This document shows positions 1 to 8,716 of a stretch of 49,870 nt of DNA, piece after piece; position 1 is the first letter of the stretch; the number at the start of each line of letters is the position of its first letter. The notes below the pieces were generated by a model. The model did no database searches, was not told where the DNA came from, and saw nothing but the letters and a program-made list of their open reading frames with translations. The translations under genes and the position numbers were made by a program. Source of the stretch: an uncultured Pelagibacteraceae bacterium (GTDB taxonomy: Bacteria > Pseudomonadota > Alphaproteobacteria > Pelagibacterales > Pelagibacteraceae); contig CACNWC010000008.1 of the NCBI GenBank assembly GCA_902624075.1, positions 1 to 49,870 on the forward strand, read 5' to 3'.

Positions 1-657
1 AATTATCAAAAAAGCTATAAAAAAGATAACTTGTATTTTTGTAAGCATTGCAAGTAAAAAAAATAATCCAGCAATAAAATAATTTTTTATTTTAGTTTCT
101 GTATCCTTAATTACAAAAATCATACTTAAAATAATAAATAGTAAGCTTAAATTCTCAGATCTTAATGCAAAAAAAGACAACATAAACCAATTTGAAATTA
201 AGAAAATTATACAAAGTAAAAAAAAGATTTTTTTTCTAAAATTTAAGATATCAGCTAATTTTAGAAAAGATAAAAATAAAAAAAAATTAATAAAAAAATT
301 CGTTATTCTAGACACTTGAAAATAAAATTGAAAAGTTTCATTAATTTTATTTGAATTAAGAATTTCATTAATATTTGAAGAAAAATTATTTTGAAAAATA
401 CCTAAAATTTTGTAAATATATCCATGAAATAAAAAAGTAGTAAAAGCTGGATGGTCTCTTCCCTCTTGTTCAAATCCAGAGCTTATTAATAATGAATTGT
501 ATATTATATAAAAATCATGATCCATAATTGAAGACCAATGTTGAAAGTTAATTTGATAAATGTTTACAAGAAAATAAAAAAACAAAATTAAATAGAAAAC
601 GTAATTTTCTTTGGAATTAAATATTTTTAAACCATAAGTATTTGTTTTAAAGTTCAA
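1..657 (-). CDS. Partial multi-spanning membrane protein, glycosyltransferase-C-like
   Basis: An open frame runs from a TTG at 657-655, one base after the thyX stop, to the window edge, so the C-terminus is missing. The 219 visible codons are rich in Phe, Leu and Ile. There is a first membrane segment near residues 18-35, then a polar loop with MDHDFYIIYNSLLISSGF and an EGRDHPAF motif, then several further hydrophobic segments. The segment LRSENLSLLFIIL and the later LLAMLTK resemble the aliphatic stretches of GT-C/PMT-like glycosyltransferases and O-antigen enzymes, which carry acidic motifs in the first large loop. Family assignment is by general likeness only. The first ATG is about 43 codons in, so TTG is preferred because it keeps the first membrane segment. 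The 1-nt spacing to thyX suggests co-transcription. Confidence 0.6.
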   Translation of the reverse strand, partial: MNFKTNTYGLKIFNSKENYVFYLILFFYFLVNIYQINFQHWSSIMDHDFYIIYNSLLISSGFEQEGRDHPAFTTFLFHGYIYKILGIFQNNFSSNINEILNSNKINETFQFYFQVSRITNFFINFFLFLSFLKLADILNFRKKIFFLLCIIFLISNWFMLSFFALRSENLSLLFIILSMIFVIKDTETKIKNYFIAGLFFLLAMLTKIQVIFFIAFLII

Positions 658-658
658 A

Positions 659-1606
659 TTAAATAATTCTATCTTTGAGATCAAAAGCTTCCATCAGTTC
701 ATTCCATTCTCTTTTAGAAAGTCCTGAGTCTTCTATTGAAATTTTATGACCTTTAATAAGTTTTTGAATTATAACTTTTCCTTTTGCAGAAACCTCTGTT
801 CCCCCAACTCTATAATCCATAAATGCATCATAAGTTATTGGTACCCATTTTTTGACAGTATCCAACATGATATCTGCGTAAACTCTAATTTCATATTGAG
901 CATGACTATCTGCTCTCAATCTTAAAAAGTTCATTAAATTTAATAAATCTGTTTTCCAATACCATTGGGTATAAGTATTCAAGGTCAAATTCATTCTAGC
1001 AAGCTCTCTTGCTAATCCTTTTTTGTTTTCATCAATAGTTGAGCCATCAAACCTTTCGTTAAGCATTATCTCATAATTGTCATAAGTTCTTTCTGCATCA
1101 TTTTTTAGAAGTTCTAAAACTTCTTTTGCATGATCTCCCTCGATGACTTCTCCTCTACCTTGTCTATTGCTTGATGATTGAGCAGCGAGATTTTCTTTTG
1201 ATGGTAAATAAAACTCTTTATCTAAAATAGAATATCTTGCAGAGTATTCATTTACATTTGCAGTTCTATGTCTGATCCATTGACGAGCAATGAAAATCGG
1301 TAATTTGACATGATATTTGATTTCACACATTTCAAAAGGAGTGCTATGCCAATGACGCATTAAATATTTAATTAAACCCGAATCTGTTGAAACTTGTTTA
1401 GTACCTTTTCCGTATGAAACTCTTGCAGACTGTACAATCGATGTATCATCACCCATATAATCAATTACTCTTACAAATCCATGATCGAGAGCTGGCATTG
1501 CTTCATAAAGAATTTTTTCGAGCTCTGGGGCTGTAACTCTTTTTGTAGGGTTTTGTTGAGATTGTTGGTCTTTAATTTCTTGTAATTGTTCTTTTGTTAA
1601 TTTCAT
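659..1606 (-). CDS. thyX: FAD-dependent thymidylate synthase
   Basis: ThyX makes dTMP from dUMP with methylene-tetrahydrofolate, FAD and NADPH, and replaces ThyA. The 315-residue protein has the ThyX signature [15 protein letters not shown] at residues 112-126, preceded by the STPFEM segment. The frame stays open upstream to 1729, but that part is the antisense of the tmRNA acceptor piece, so I start at the ATG at 1606 (MKLTKEQL). The protein is somewhat longer than usual because of a lysine- and glutamine-rich N-terminal stretch of about 35 residues. It is transcribed divergently from tmRNA, and a membrane-protein gene follows after 1 nt. Confidence 0.95.
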   Translation of the reverse strand: MKLTKEQLQEIKDQQSQQNPTKRVTAPELEKILYEAMPALDHGFVRVIDYMGDDTSIVQSARVSYGKGTKQVSTDSGLIKYLMRHWHSTPFEMCEIKYHVKLPIFIARQWIRHRTANVNEYSARYSILDKEFYLPSKENLAAQSSSNRQGRGEVIEGDHAKEVLELLKNDAERTYDNYEIMLNERFDGSTIDENKKGLARELARMNLTLNTYTQWYWKTDLLNLMNFLRLRADSHAQYEIRVYADIMLDTVKKWVPITYDAFMDYRVGGTEVSAKGKVIIQKLIKGHKISIEDSGLSKREWNELMEAFDLKDRII

Positions 1607-1614
1607 GATTTTTA

Positions 1615-1642
1615 TTGAATCTCTTTTAATTGCTTTTATATT
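1615..1642 (+). promoter_or_regulatory. Probable tmRNA promoter
   Basis: A -35 like box TTGAAT (1615-1620) and a -10 like box TATATT (1637-1642) are separated by 16 bp. The predicted start, near 1649, falls on a hairpin (GTTGG, loop CTTG, CCAAC at 1649-1662) that would be the first structure of the tmRNA precursor. The match is by eye in AT-rich DNA, but the position fits. Confidence 0.45.
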
Positions 1643-1648
1643 AATAGT

Positions 1649-1912
1649 GTTGGCTTGCCAACTACGACGATAAACGAATTTCGTAATAACCATTGCGGAC
1701 GTGGGGGCAGTACCCACCACCTCCACCATTTACAACTTATGGGGGTGAACTAGATTCGACGGGTGACTAAAGGCTATTCTTTCGTTCGGAATTGTTCCTC
1801 CGTAAAGGGCTAATTTATAATTGCTAACGAAAGTTACGCACTTGCTGCTTAATTAACTTTGTTAATTAAGTAAACGGGGTCCGGGGCACCTGGCAACAGA
1901 ACGCCCCTTTAA
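1649..1912 (+). ncRNA. ssrA: Transfer-messenger RNA, circularly permuted two-piece form
   Basis: tmRNA rescues stalled ribosomes and tags the unfinished protein. The gene order is permuted, as in alphaproteobacteria. The 3' acceptor piece comes first (about 1649-1728), with a T-arm GTGGG / loop GGCAGTA / CCCAC and the end CACCTCC-ACCA at 1718-1728. A 12-nt linker (1729-1740) follows, then the 5' coding piece beginning GGGGGTG at 1741 and containing the conserved ATTCGACGGG. The two ends pair over 7 bp with a G3-U70 wobble, the alanyl-tRNA synthetase signal. The tag frame GCT...TAA at 1823-1852 encodes ANESYALAA. A hairpin (TTAATTAA arms) and a G/C-rich pseudoknot-like stretch to about 1908 follow. 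The outer ends are estimates. Confidence 0.93.
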
Positions 1913-2004
1913 TAAACATTATTAAAACACTAATAATAAATAATCTTTCTCGAAAAAATATTTAAATGAAAATTTAAGACTATTTAAATAAACTTTTTTA
2001 AAAA

Positions 2005-2090
2005 TGGTGCGGTCAGAGAGACTCGAACTCTCATGGACTATGTCCACACGGCCCTCAACCGTGCCTGTCTACCAGTTTCAGCATGACCGC
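2005..2090 (-). tRNA. tRNA-Leu (anticodon GAG)
   Basis: Read on the minus strand, an 86-nt cloverleaf begins GCGGTCA at 2090 and ends TGACCGC-ACCA at 2005, so CCA is encoded. The anticodon stem CACGG/CCGTG holds the loop TTGAGGG, giving GAG (reads CUU/CUC). The long variable arm is typical of class II leucine tRNAs. The T-arm contains TTCGAGT. It lies between tmRNA and divergent nadA. Confidence 0.96.
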
Positions 2091-2091
2091 A

Positions 2092-2139
2092 ATCAATTTG
2101 CCCCATATTAAATCAATGACAATTAGCTTGCAAATTGAT
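2092..2139. repeat. 10-bp perfect inverted repeat between tRNA-Leu and nadA
   Basis: ATCAATTTGC at 2092-2101 is exactly complementary to GCAAATTGAT at 2130-2139, with a 28-nt spacer. The left arm begins next to the tRNA-Leu 5' end and the right arm is about 10 bp before the nadA start codon. It could be an operator for the divergent pair or a stem-loop in a leader transcript. No known binding-site family is recognised. Confidence 0.5.
2105..2133 (-). promoter_or_regulatory. Candidate promoter for tRNA-Leu
   Basis: On the minus strand, TTGCAA (2133-2128) and TAATAT (2110-2105) are 17 bp apart, placing a start a few bases upstream of the tRNA 5' end at 2090. Each box matches the sigma-70 consensus at four of six positions, so support is moderate. 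It overlaps the inverted repeat listed separately. Confidence 0.35.
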
Positions 2140-2149
2140 AAATTAAAAT

Positions 2150-3139
2150 ATGGAATTTAACCAGCAAGTAAAAAAAACAACAGACCATATTTATAAAAAA
2201 ATTTCTAAGGTTATGCCAGAGATTGAGTGGTCTGTGCATGCTCCGTATATTCATAAAATTAATGAATTAAAGAAAGAGAAAAATGCAGTAATTTTAGCTC
2301 ACAATTATCAAACTCCAGAAATTTATCATGGTATTGCAGATTTCTCAGCTGACTCACTTGCGCTAGCAGTTGAGGCATCTAAAACTTCTGCAAATATAAT
2401 TGTTATGGCTGGAGTCCATTTTATGGCAGAAACTGCAAAGTTAATGAGTCCTGAAAAAAAAGTTTTATTGCCTGATATGAATGCCGGTTGTTCTTTATCA
2501 TCATCTGTTACTGGTAAAGACGTAAGATTGCTTAAAGAAAAATACCCTGGTGTGCCAGTCGTGTCTTATGTAAATACTTCTGCAGATGTTAAAGCAGAAA
2601 CAGATGTATGTTGTACATCAGCAAACGCAGTAAAAATTGTAAAATCCTTAGGAGTAAAAAAAGTGATTTTTTTACCTGACGATTATCTTGCAAAATATGT
2701 TGCTTCACAAACAGACGTAGAAATTATTTCATGGAAAGGTATCTGTATAGTTCATGATCAATTTAATGAGGATGAAATAAACAATATAAGAAAAAATAAT
2801 CCAGGAATTAAAATAATAGCTCACCCCGAATGCCCTCCAGAAGTTATTAAAGCAAGTGATTTTGCTGGTTCTACTTCTGGGATGATTAATTATGTTAGAG
2901 ATAATCAACCAAAGAAAGTAATGATGGTCACAGAATGCTCCATGAGTGATAATATACAAGTTGAAAATCCAAATGTAGAATTTATTAGACCATGTAATAT
3001 GTGTCCTCACATGAAAAAAATAACTTTACCAAAAATATTAGAATGCTTGGAAAATGAAACTGGTGAAATTATAATGGACCAAGAGACAATTAATAAAGCA
3101 AGATTGTCTGTAGAAAAAATGGTTGCTATTGGTAGATAA
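2150..3139 (+). CDS. nadA: Quinolinate synthase A
   Basis: NadA condenses iminoaspartate with dihydroxyacetone phosphate to quinolinate in de novo NAD synthesis, using an oxygen-sensitive 4Fe-4S cluster. The 329-residue protein has the expected length and cluster cysteines: C114 (NAGCSLSSS), C199 (KGICIVH) and C282/C285 (PCNMCPHMKK). It also has the substrate-loop motifs AHNYQTPEI and GVHFMAETAKLM. The start ATG at 2150 has no visible Shine-Dalgarno. It is followed after 6 nt by nadC. L-aspartate oxidase (nadB), often the partner gene, is not here. Confidence 0.96.
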   Translation: MEFNQQVKKTTDHIYKKISKVMPEIEWSVHAPYIHKINELKKEKNAVILAHNYQTPEIYHGIADFSADSLALAVEASKTSANIIVMAGVHFMAETAKLMSPEKKVLLPDMNAGCSLSSSVTGKDVRLLKEKYPGVPVVSYVNTSADVKAETDVCCTSANAVKIVKSLGVKKVIFLPDDYLAKYVASQTDVEIISWKGICIVHDQFNEDEINNIRKNNPGIKIIAHPECPPEVIKASDFAGSTSGMINYVRDNQPKKVMMVTECSMSDNIQVENPNVEFIRPCNMCPHMKKITLPKILECLENETGEIIMDQETINKARLSVEKMVAIGR

Positions 3140-3145
3140 TTTTTT

Positions 3146-3979
3146 GTGCCACAAATAAAATTAAGTGAAAACTTTATAAGAAATACTGTAAAACTTGCTC
3201 TCAATGAAGATTTATACCCTCATGGGGATATAACATCAAACTTAGTTCAAAATAATAAAATTGTTAAAGTTAAATTAATTACTAATCAAGAGGCAATTAT
3301 TGGTGGTATATTATTTGTAAAACATGCTTTCAAATTAGTCGACAAAAAAATTAAGGTCAAAATTTACAAAAAGGATGGTTCAAAAGTAAAAAAAGGTTGT
3401 TTAATTTGTACTATTAGTGGTAAAGCTCAAAATATATTAATTGCAGAAAGAGTTGCCTTAAATTTTTTGTCTCATATTTCAGGAATAGCCACAAAAACAA
3501 ATAAATTTGTAAGGTTGGTAGGAAAAAAGTGTAAAATCTGTTGTACAAGAAAAACTACTCCAAATTTAAGAGTTATTCAAAAATATGCAGTAAAATTAGG
3601 TGGAGGAACTAATCATAGATTTAATTTAAGTGATGAATTTCTAATTAAAGATAATCATATAGCTAGTTCGGATTTGAGAGAGTTGGTTTCATTGGCTGTA
3701 AAAAATAAGAAAGGTAAAAAAATTACTGTGGAAGTAGATAACCTCAATCAACTAAAAAAAATAATGGGTCTTAAATTTGATACTGTCCTCTTCGACAATA
3801 TGAATGTAAAAAATCTTAAAACTGGAATAAAACTTGCAAAAAAACTCTACGAGACAGAAGCTTCAGGAAATATTAACACAAACACAGTTAAATCGATTGC
3901 TGCAACTGGAGTGAATAGAATTTCTGTTGGAAGTATTACTCATAGCGCTCCAGCCATTGACTTCAAATTAGAGTTCTAA
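3146..3979 (+). CDS. nadC: Nicotinate-nucleotide pyrophosphorylase (carboxylating)
   Basis: Quinolinate phosphoribosyltransferase makes nicotinate mononucleotide from quinolinate and PRPP, the step after NadA. The 277-residue protein shows the family motifs in order: EDLYPHGDITS, AERVALNFLSHISGIAT, CTRKTTPNLR, KLGGGTNHRFNLSD, IKDNHI, VEVDNLNQ, FDNM and the C-terminal ISVGSITHSAPAIDFKL. The start is GTG at 3146, 6 nt after nadA, so the two form an operon. Its stop is 10 nt from the stop of convergent ppdK. Confidence 0.96.
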   Translation: MPQIKLSENFIRNTVKLALNEDLYPHGDITSNLVQNNKIVKVKLITNQEAIIGGILFVKHAFKLVDKKIKVKIYKKDGSKVKKGCLICTISGKAQNILIAERVALNFLSHISGIATKTNKFVRLVGKKCKICCTRKTTPNLRVIQKYAVKLGGGTNHRFNLSDEFLIKDNHIASSDLRELVSLAVKNKKGKKITVEVDNLNQLKKIMGLKFDTVLFDNMNVKNLKTGIKLAKKLYETEASGNINTNTVKSIAATGVNRISVGSITHSAPAIDFKLEF

Positions 3980-3985
3980 ATTAAG

Positions 3986-4002
3986 AAAATCACCCTGATT
4001 TT
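3986..4002. terminator. Weak bidirectional hairpin between nadC and ppdK
   Basis: AAAATCA (3986-3992), loop CCC, TGATTTT (3996-4002) form a 7-bp AT-rich stem in the gap between two convergent genes; it includes the ppdK stop codon. It has short A/T runs on both sides like a bidirectional terminator, but the stem is weak. Confidence 0.35.
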
Positions 4003-6650
4003 AATTCAGCTTGGGCAGCTGCTAATCTTGCAATTGGCACTCTAAAAGGTGAACATGATACATAATGAAGTCCAATTTTTGAGCAAAATTTAATACTTTT
4101 TGGATCTCCGCCATGCTCTCCACAAATTCCCAATTTAATTTTCTTATTTTGTTCTTTTCCATTTTCAACAGCTATTGTTATCAAATCTTTAACACCTTCG
4201 TCTATTGATACGAATGGATCTATAGCAAAAATTTTATTTTCTATATAATCATTTAAAAATTTTCCACTATCATCTCTACTTATTCCAAAAGTTGTTTGAG
4301 TCAAATCATTTGTACCAAAACTAAAAAATTCAGCATGTTTTGCAATATCTTTAGCTTTAATCGCAGCCCTAGGTAATTCAATCATGGTACCAACTAAAAA
4401 TTGTATTTTAATTCTGTTTTCATCTTGAACTTTTCTTGCAGTATTTATTACCAGATCTTTCATAATTTTTATTTCAGCTTCAGTTGAAACTAAAGGAATC
4501 ATCACTTCTGGAAAAGCTGATTTCTGTTTTCTCTTTTTTAGTTCAGTTAAAGCCTCGAAAATTGCTCTACACTGCATTTCATAAATTTCTGGATAAGAAA
4601 TTCCTAGTCTACAACCTCTATGACCTAACATAGGGTTTTGCTCATGAAGTTCTTCTATTCTGGACTCTACTTCTTTTTTATCTGCGCCAATTACATTTGC
4701 AATTTCAGAAATTTCTTTTTCAGTTTTAGGTAAAAATTCATGTAACGGAGGATCTAATAATCTTACTGTTACAGGAAGACCATGCATTATTTTAAATATT
4801 TTCATAAAATCTTTTTTTTGATGCGGTAGTAATTTTTTAAGAGCTTTAGCTCTATCTTCAATATTTTTAGACAAAATCATTTCTCTTACCGATAAAATTC
4901 TCTCCTCATCAAAAAACATATGCTCAGTTCTACAAAGACCTATCCCTTCAGCACCAAAATCTCTAGCTGTTTGAGTATCAAGGGGAGTTTCCGAATTTGT
5001 TCTTATTCTTAATTTTCTTATTTTATCAGCCCAACTCATTAATTTTGAAAAATCTCCTGATATCTCAGGTTTTACAGTCGCAACTTTTCCTAAAATTACT
5101 CTTCCAGTGGAACCATCAATTGTAATTATGTCACCTTCTTTAACCTCAACTGAAGAGGTTTTAAATATTTTTTGGTCATAATTAATATCAATTTCACTAG
5201 AACCAGAAACACATGGTCTACCCATTCCTCTCGCAACTACCGCTGCATGGCTAGTCATTCCACCTCTTGCTGTTAAAATTCCTTTTGCAGCATGCATTCC
5301 TTGAATGTCCTCAGGAGATGTTTCAACTCTAACTAAAATTGTATCTTGCATCATTTCATTTAATCTTTCAGCATCTTCTGATGTAAAAACTACTTTTCCA
5401 CTCACAGCACCGGGAGATGCTGGAAGTCCGTTTGCGATTACTTGAATAGAACTTTTCTCATCTAAAGTTGGGTGTAATAAAGTGTCTAAAGAGTTAGGGT
5501 CTATTCGTAAAACAGCATCAGTTTTTGAAATTAATTTTTCTTTAACCATATCAACAGCAATTTTTATAGATGATTTTGATGTTCTTTTTCCTGAGCGAGT
5601 TTGTAATATCCAAAGTTTATTTTTTTCAACCGTAAACTCAACGTCTTGCATATCTTTATAATGTTTCTCAAGCTGCTTTAAAATTTTATTCAATTCAGAA
5701 TATACTTTTGGCATAGACTCTTCCATTGAGGGCTCTTTAACTTTTGCGGCTATTTTTGCTTTTTTTGTAATGTATTGTGGTGTTCTTGTTCCAGCTACAA
5801 CATCTTCTCCTTGAGCATTTATAAGATATTCTCCATAAATATCATTTGAACCATCTGAGGGATTTCTAGTAAATACAACACCAGTTGCACAATCATTTCC
5901 CATGTTTCCAAAAACCATGGATTGAACATTTACAGCTGTGCCCCATTCTGAGGGAATATGATTCAACCTTCTATAAATTTTTGCTCTATTACTTTCCCAA
6001 GATAAAAACACAGCAGATATAGCTCCTAACAATTGTTGGTAAACATCTTGAGGAAAATCTTTGCCTGTTTTCTCTCGTACTGTATTTTTAAAATCTTTTA
6101 TTAAACCATCCCAATCATTTTCATCTAAATCAGTATCCAGTAATACACCTTTAGTTAATTTATAATTTTCAATTAACTCCTCAAAATGATATCCTTCCAC
6201 ACCCATGACAACGTTAGCATACATTTGAATAAATCTTCTGTAACTATCTTTAGCAAATCTATTATTGGACGTTTTATTTGCTAGTGCAATAACAGTTTTA
6301 TCGTTTAATCCAAGATTAAGAATTGTATCCATCATACCTGGCATTGAAACTCTTGCTCCAGATCTTACAGATAGAAGTAATGGATTTTTTAAGTCACCAA
6401 ACTTTTTAGATACATCTTTTTCAATCACATTTAATTCTTTTTTAATTTTACTTATCAATTTTGAGTTCAGTTTTTTTTTATCTTTATAAAAAATTTCACA
6501 AACTTTTGTTGATATTGTAAAACCTGGTGGAACTGGTAAGCCAATTCTTCCCATTTCTGATAGATTGGCTCCTTTGCCACCTAAAAAATTAGTAGGATTT
6601 TTTATTTTTTTTGTATCTTTTGAACTGAAGTTTAAAATTAATTTATCCAT
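3990..6650 (-). CDS. ppdK: Pyruvate, phosphate dikinase
   Basis: PPDK reversibly interconverts pyruvate + ATP + Pi with PEP + AMP + PPi. Published SAR11 genomes are described as lacking conventional pyruvate kinase, so it may run in both glycolytic and gluconeogenic directions. The 886-residue protein has the full three-domain layout. The N-terminal ATP-grasp region carries GGKGANLSEM, SVRSGARVSMPGMMDT and the QTRSGKRT end. The central phosphohistidine domain carries GGMTSHAAVVARGMGRPCVSG. The C-terminal PEP/pyruvate barrel carries GIGLCRTEHMFF, MLGHRGCRLG and FFSFGTNDLTQTT, ending with the catalytic-cysteine segment LGICGEHGGDP. It overlaps glyS by 8 bp and ends the sohB-glyQ-glyS-ppdK run. 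Confidence 0.97.
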   Translation of the reverse strand: MDKLILNFSSKDTKKIKNPTNFLGGKGANLSEMGRIGLPVPPGFTISTKVCEIFYKDKKKLNSKLISKIKKELNVIEKDVSKKFGDLKNPLLLSVRSGARVSMPGMMDTILNLGLNDKTVIALANKTSNNRFAKDSYRRFIQMYANVVMGVEGYHFEELIENYKLTKGVLLDTDLDENDWDGLIKDFKNTVREKTGKDFPQDVYQQLLGAISAVFLSWESNRAKIYRRLNHIPSEWGTAVNVQSMVFGNMGNDCATGVVFTRNPSDGSNDIYGEYLINAQGEDVVAGTRTPQYITKKAKIAAKVKEPSMEESMPKVYSELNKILKQLEKHYKDMQDVEFTVEKNKLWILQTRSGKRTSKSSIKIAVDMVKEKLISKTDAVLRIDPNSLDTLLHPTLDEKSSIQVIANGLPASPGAVSGKVVFTSEDAERLNEMMQDTILVRVETSPEDIQGMHAAKGILTARGGMTSHAAVVARGMGRPCVSGSSEIDINYDQKIFKTSSVEVKEGDIITIDGSTGRVILGKVATVKPEISGDFSKLMSWADKIRKLRIRTNSETPLDTQTARDFGAEGIGLCRTEHMFFDEERILSVREMILSKNIEDRAKALKKLLPHQKKDFMKIFKIMHGLPVTVRLLDPPLHEFLPKTEKEISEIANVIGADKKEVESRIEELHEQNPMLGHRGCRLGISYPEIYEMQCRAIFEALTELKKRKQKSAFPEVMIPLVSTEAEIKIMKDLVINTARKVQDENRIKIQFLVGTMIELPRAAIKAKDIAKHAEFFSFGTNDLTQTTFGISRDDSGKFLNDYIENKIFAIDPFVSIDEGVKDLITIAVENGKEQNKKIKLGICGEHGGDPKSIKFCSKIGLHYVSCSPFRVPIARLAAAQAELKSG

Positions 6651-8715
6651 TATTTATTTTTATTAATTGAAAATTTATAAAATTTTTAAAAGTTTTACAT
6701 AACATATCTATAAGTTCCAATCTGTTTTTTCTTATTGTTTCATTATCATCATTTACCTTAACATTATCGAAAAATTCAAATATTTCTTTCTTAGCATCAG
6801 CTAAAATTGTTAATGATTTTTCATAATTTTCATTATTATCAATCCCAGAAAAGTATTTTTTAATTTCGTTAATTTTTTTTAATAAATTTTTCTCAAAATC
6901 ACTTTTAAAAATAGCTTGATCAACAGAATTAGTTAATTCAATTTTTTGATTTTTCATCTCACTCTCTAATATATTAGAAGCTCTTATATAACTTGAAATT
7001 ACATCTATACCTATTTGACTTTTAATCATTTTATTTAAACATTTGGCTTTCTCATAAGATGAAAATAATTTGTTTAATGAGAAAAGCGAAATCGATGCAT
7101 CAATAATATCAATGCGGATTTCTTTTTCTTTAAGATAATATCTAAATCTATCTTTTAAAAAATTATGTAATTCTTTTTGTAAGTTTTGATTAACTAATTT
7201 ATAACCTTGGTCTTGGTAGAGGCCAGAAGAATAATTCAATAAATCTTTTAATTTCAAATCTTTCTTATTTTCAATTATAGATCTTACCAAGCCAAGTGCA
7301 GTTCGTCTTAAAGCTAAAGGATCTTTAGAGCTTGTTGGTATTTCATTAATACCAAAAAATCCAATCATGGTATCAATTTTATCTGTTACAGATAATGCAA
7401 AACTAAATGGTTTTTTTGGCAATTTTGAATTTAATCCAATTGGAAGATACTGTTCTTTAATTGCTAAAGATATATCTTTATCAAATCCTTGGTAAGCAGA
7501 AAAATATCCACCCATTACACCCTGAAGTTCTGGGAATTCGCCAACCAATCCTGATGTTAAATCTGTTTTACAAATTGATGCTGACAATTCTACTTTTTCT
7601 TTGCTTATCAATAATTCATCTGAGATTATTCCACCTAGTTTTCTCATTCTCTGTACTTTTTCAAAATATGTACCTAGACCTTTAAAAAAGTTCATTGATT
7701 TCAATTCTGATACTTTTTTTATTAAATTTTGGTTTTTATCTTTATTCCAAAAGAATTCTGCGTCATTTAATCTAGCTTCTACAACTCTTTCATTTCCAAG
7801 TTTAATAAATCCTTTGCCATCTTTCTTGTTTGCAACAATTAAAAATTCATTAGTAATTTCATCTTTATCATCAAAAGTTGGAAAGTATTTTTGATGAGAT
7901 TGCATTGTTAAAATTAGAATCTCTTGAGGTATTGATAAAAATTTCTTATCAAATTTACACAATAAAGTATTGGGGCTTTCAACCAAATTAACCACCTCGT
8001 TAGAAAGAGATGGATTTTCATGAATTCTTAACTTTTTTTTATTTAATATTTTGGAAAATTGATATGAAATAATCTTCGTTCTTTTACCTTGATCAATATA
8101 TATTCCTTTTTTTTCAAAAAATTTTTCATATGTTTTATAATCTAAAAAAATTTTTTTTTGGTTCTCAAAATCTTTATCAATAAAAGTTGAGTTTTGAGAT
8201 TTAAGATGGTGAAATGTAAAGTTAATTATTTTTTTATTAAACACAGCCAAAATTGATTTAAGTGGTCTTCCCCAATTTAAGTCAAAATTGCTCCATCTCA
8301 TTGATTTTTTCCACTGACAATTTTCCAAAATTTTTGGGATAAATTCAGCAAGTAAATCATGAGTATTAAAAGTTTTGGATTTAGTTTTATAAAAATAAAA
8401 CTCACCATTTTCTGTTTTTTTTTTATATAGGTCTTTTTCAACAATCTTATTTGATCTTATAAAACCTTCTAAGGCGTTTTCAGGAGCAGTGGTTTTCGGA
8501 CCTCTAATTTCCTCAGATTTAATTGAAATTTGATTATCCAAACCTTCAAATACAATTACAAGTCTATTGGGAGTAGAAAGACAAAAATTTTTTTTTGATT
8601 TAATCAATTTTTTCTCAAAAAAATTTTGAAAATTTTCTAAAAGTTTTTCTCTAAAATTTTTTTGAAGCCCTGCTGGAATTTCTTCACTAAATAACTCTAA
8701 AAAAAATTCTGACAT
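6643..8715 (-). CDS. glyS: Glycine--tRNA ligase beta subunit
   Basis: This is the beta chain of the heterotetrameric (alpha2beta2) bacterial glycyl-tRNA synthetase, needed for tRNA binding. The 690 residues match the usual length. It begins MSEFFLELFSEEIPAG, the family signature, and contains RGPKTTAPENALEGF, QEILILTMQSHQKYFP, a NDAEFFWNKD motif and the HD-like region ASICKTDLTSGLVGEFPELQG near residue 385, followed by GYFSAYQG and KDPLALRR. It follows glyQ with a 1-nt gap and overlaps ppdK by 8 bp. Confidence 0.96.
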   Translation of the reverse strand: MSEFFLELFSEEIPAGLQKNFREKLLENFQNFFEKKLIKSKKNFCLSTPNRLVIVFEGLDNQISIKSEEIRGPKTTAPENALEGFIRSNKIVEKDLYKKKTENGEFYFYKTKSKTFNTHDLLAEFIPKILENCQWKKSMRWSNFDLNWGRPLKSILAVFNKKIINFTFHHLKSQNSTFIDKDFENQKKIFLDYKTYEKFFEKKGIYIDQGKRTKIISYQFSKILNKKKLRIHENPSLSNEVVNLVESPNTLLCKFDKKFLSIPQEILILTMQSHQKYFPTFDDKDEITNEFLIVANKKDGKGFIKLGNERVVEARLNDAEFFWNKDKNQNLIKKVSELKSMNFFKGLGTYFEKVQRMRKLGGIISDELLISKEKVELSASICKTDLTSGLVGEFPELQGVMGGYFSAYQGFDKDISLAIKEQYLPIGLNSKLPKKPFSFALSVTDKIDTMIGFFGINEIPTSSKDPLALRRTALGLVRSIIENKKDLKLKDLLNYSSGLYQDQGYKLVNQNLQKELHNFLKDRFRYYLKEKEIRIDIIDASISLFSLNKLFSSYEKAKCLNKMIKSQIGIDVISSYIRASNILESEMKNQKIELTNSVDQAIFKSDFEKNLLKKINEIKKYFSGIDNNENYEKSLTILADAKKEIFEFFDNVKVNDDNETIRKNRLELIDMLCKTFKNFINFQLIKINNG

Positions 8716-8716
8716 T

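Noticed and set aside
1607-1729. N-terminal extension of thyX to an ATG at 1729
   Set aside because: This stretch is the antisense of the tmRNA acceptor piece; the normal ThyX begins at 1606.
1913-2004. Terminator after tmRNA
   Set aside because: Only weak AT-only hairpins are present in this 92-nt gap; none stands out from background.
2729-3204. Minus-strand open frames opposite nadA and nadC
   Set aside because: They are shadows of well-recognised genes, have no family features and start in AT-rich codons.
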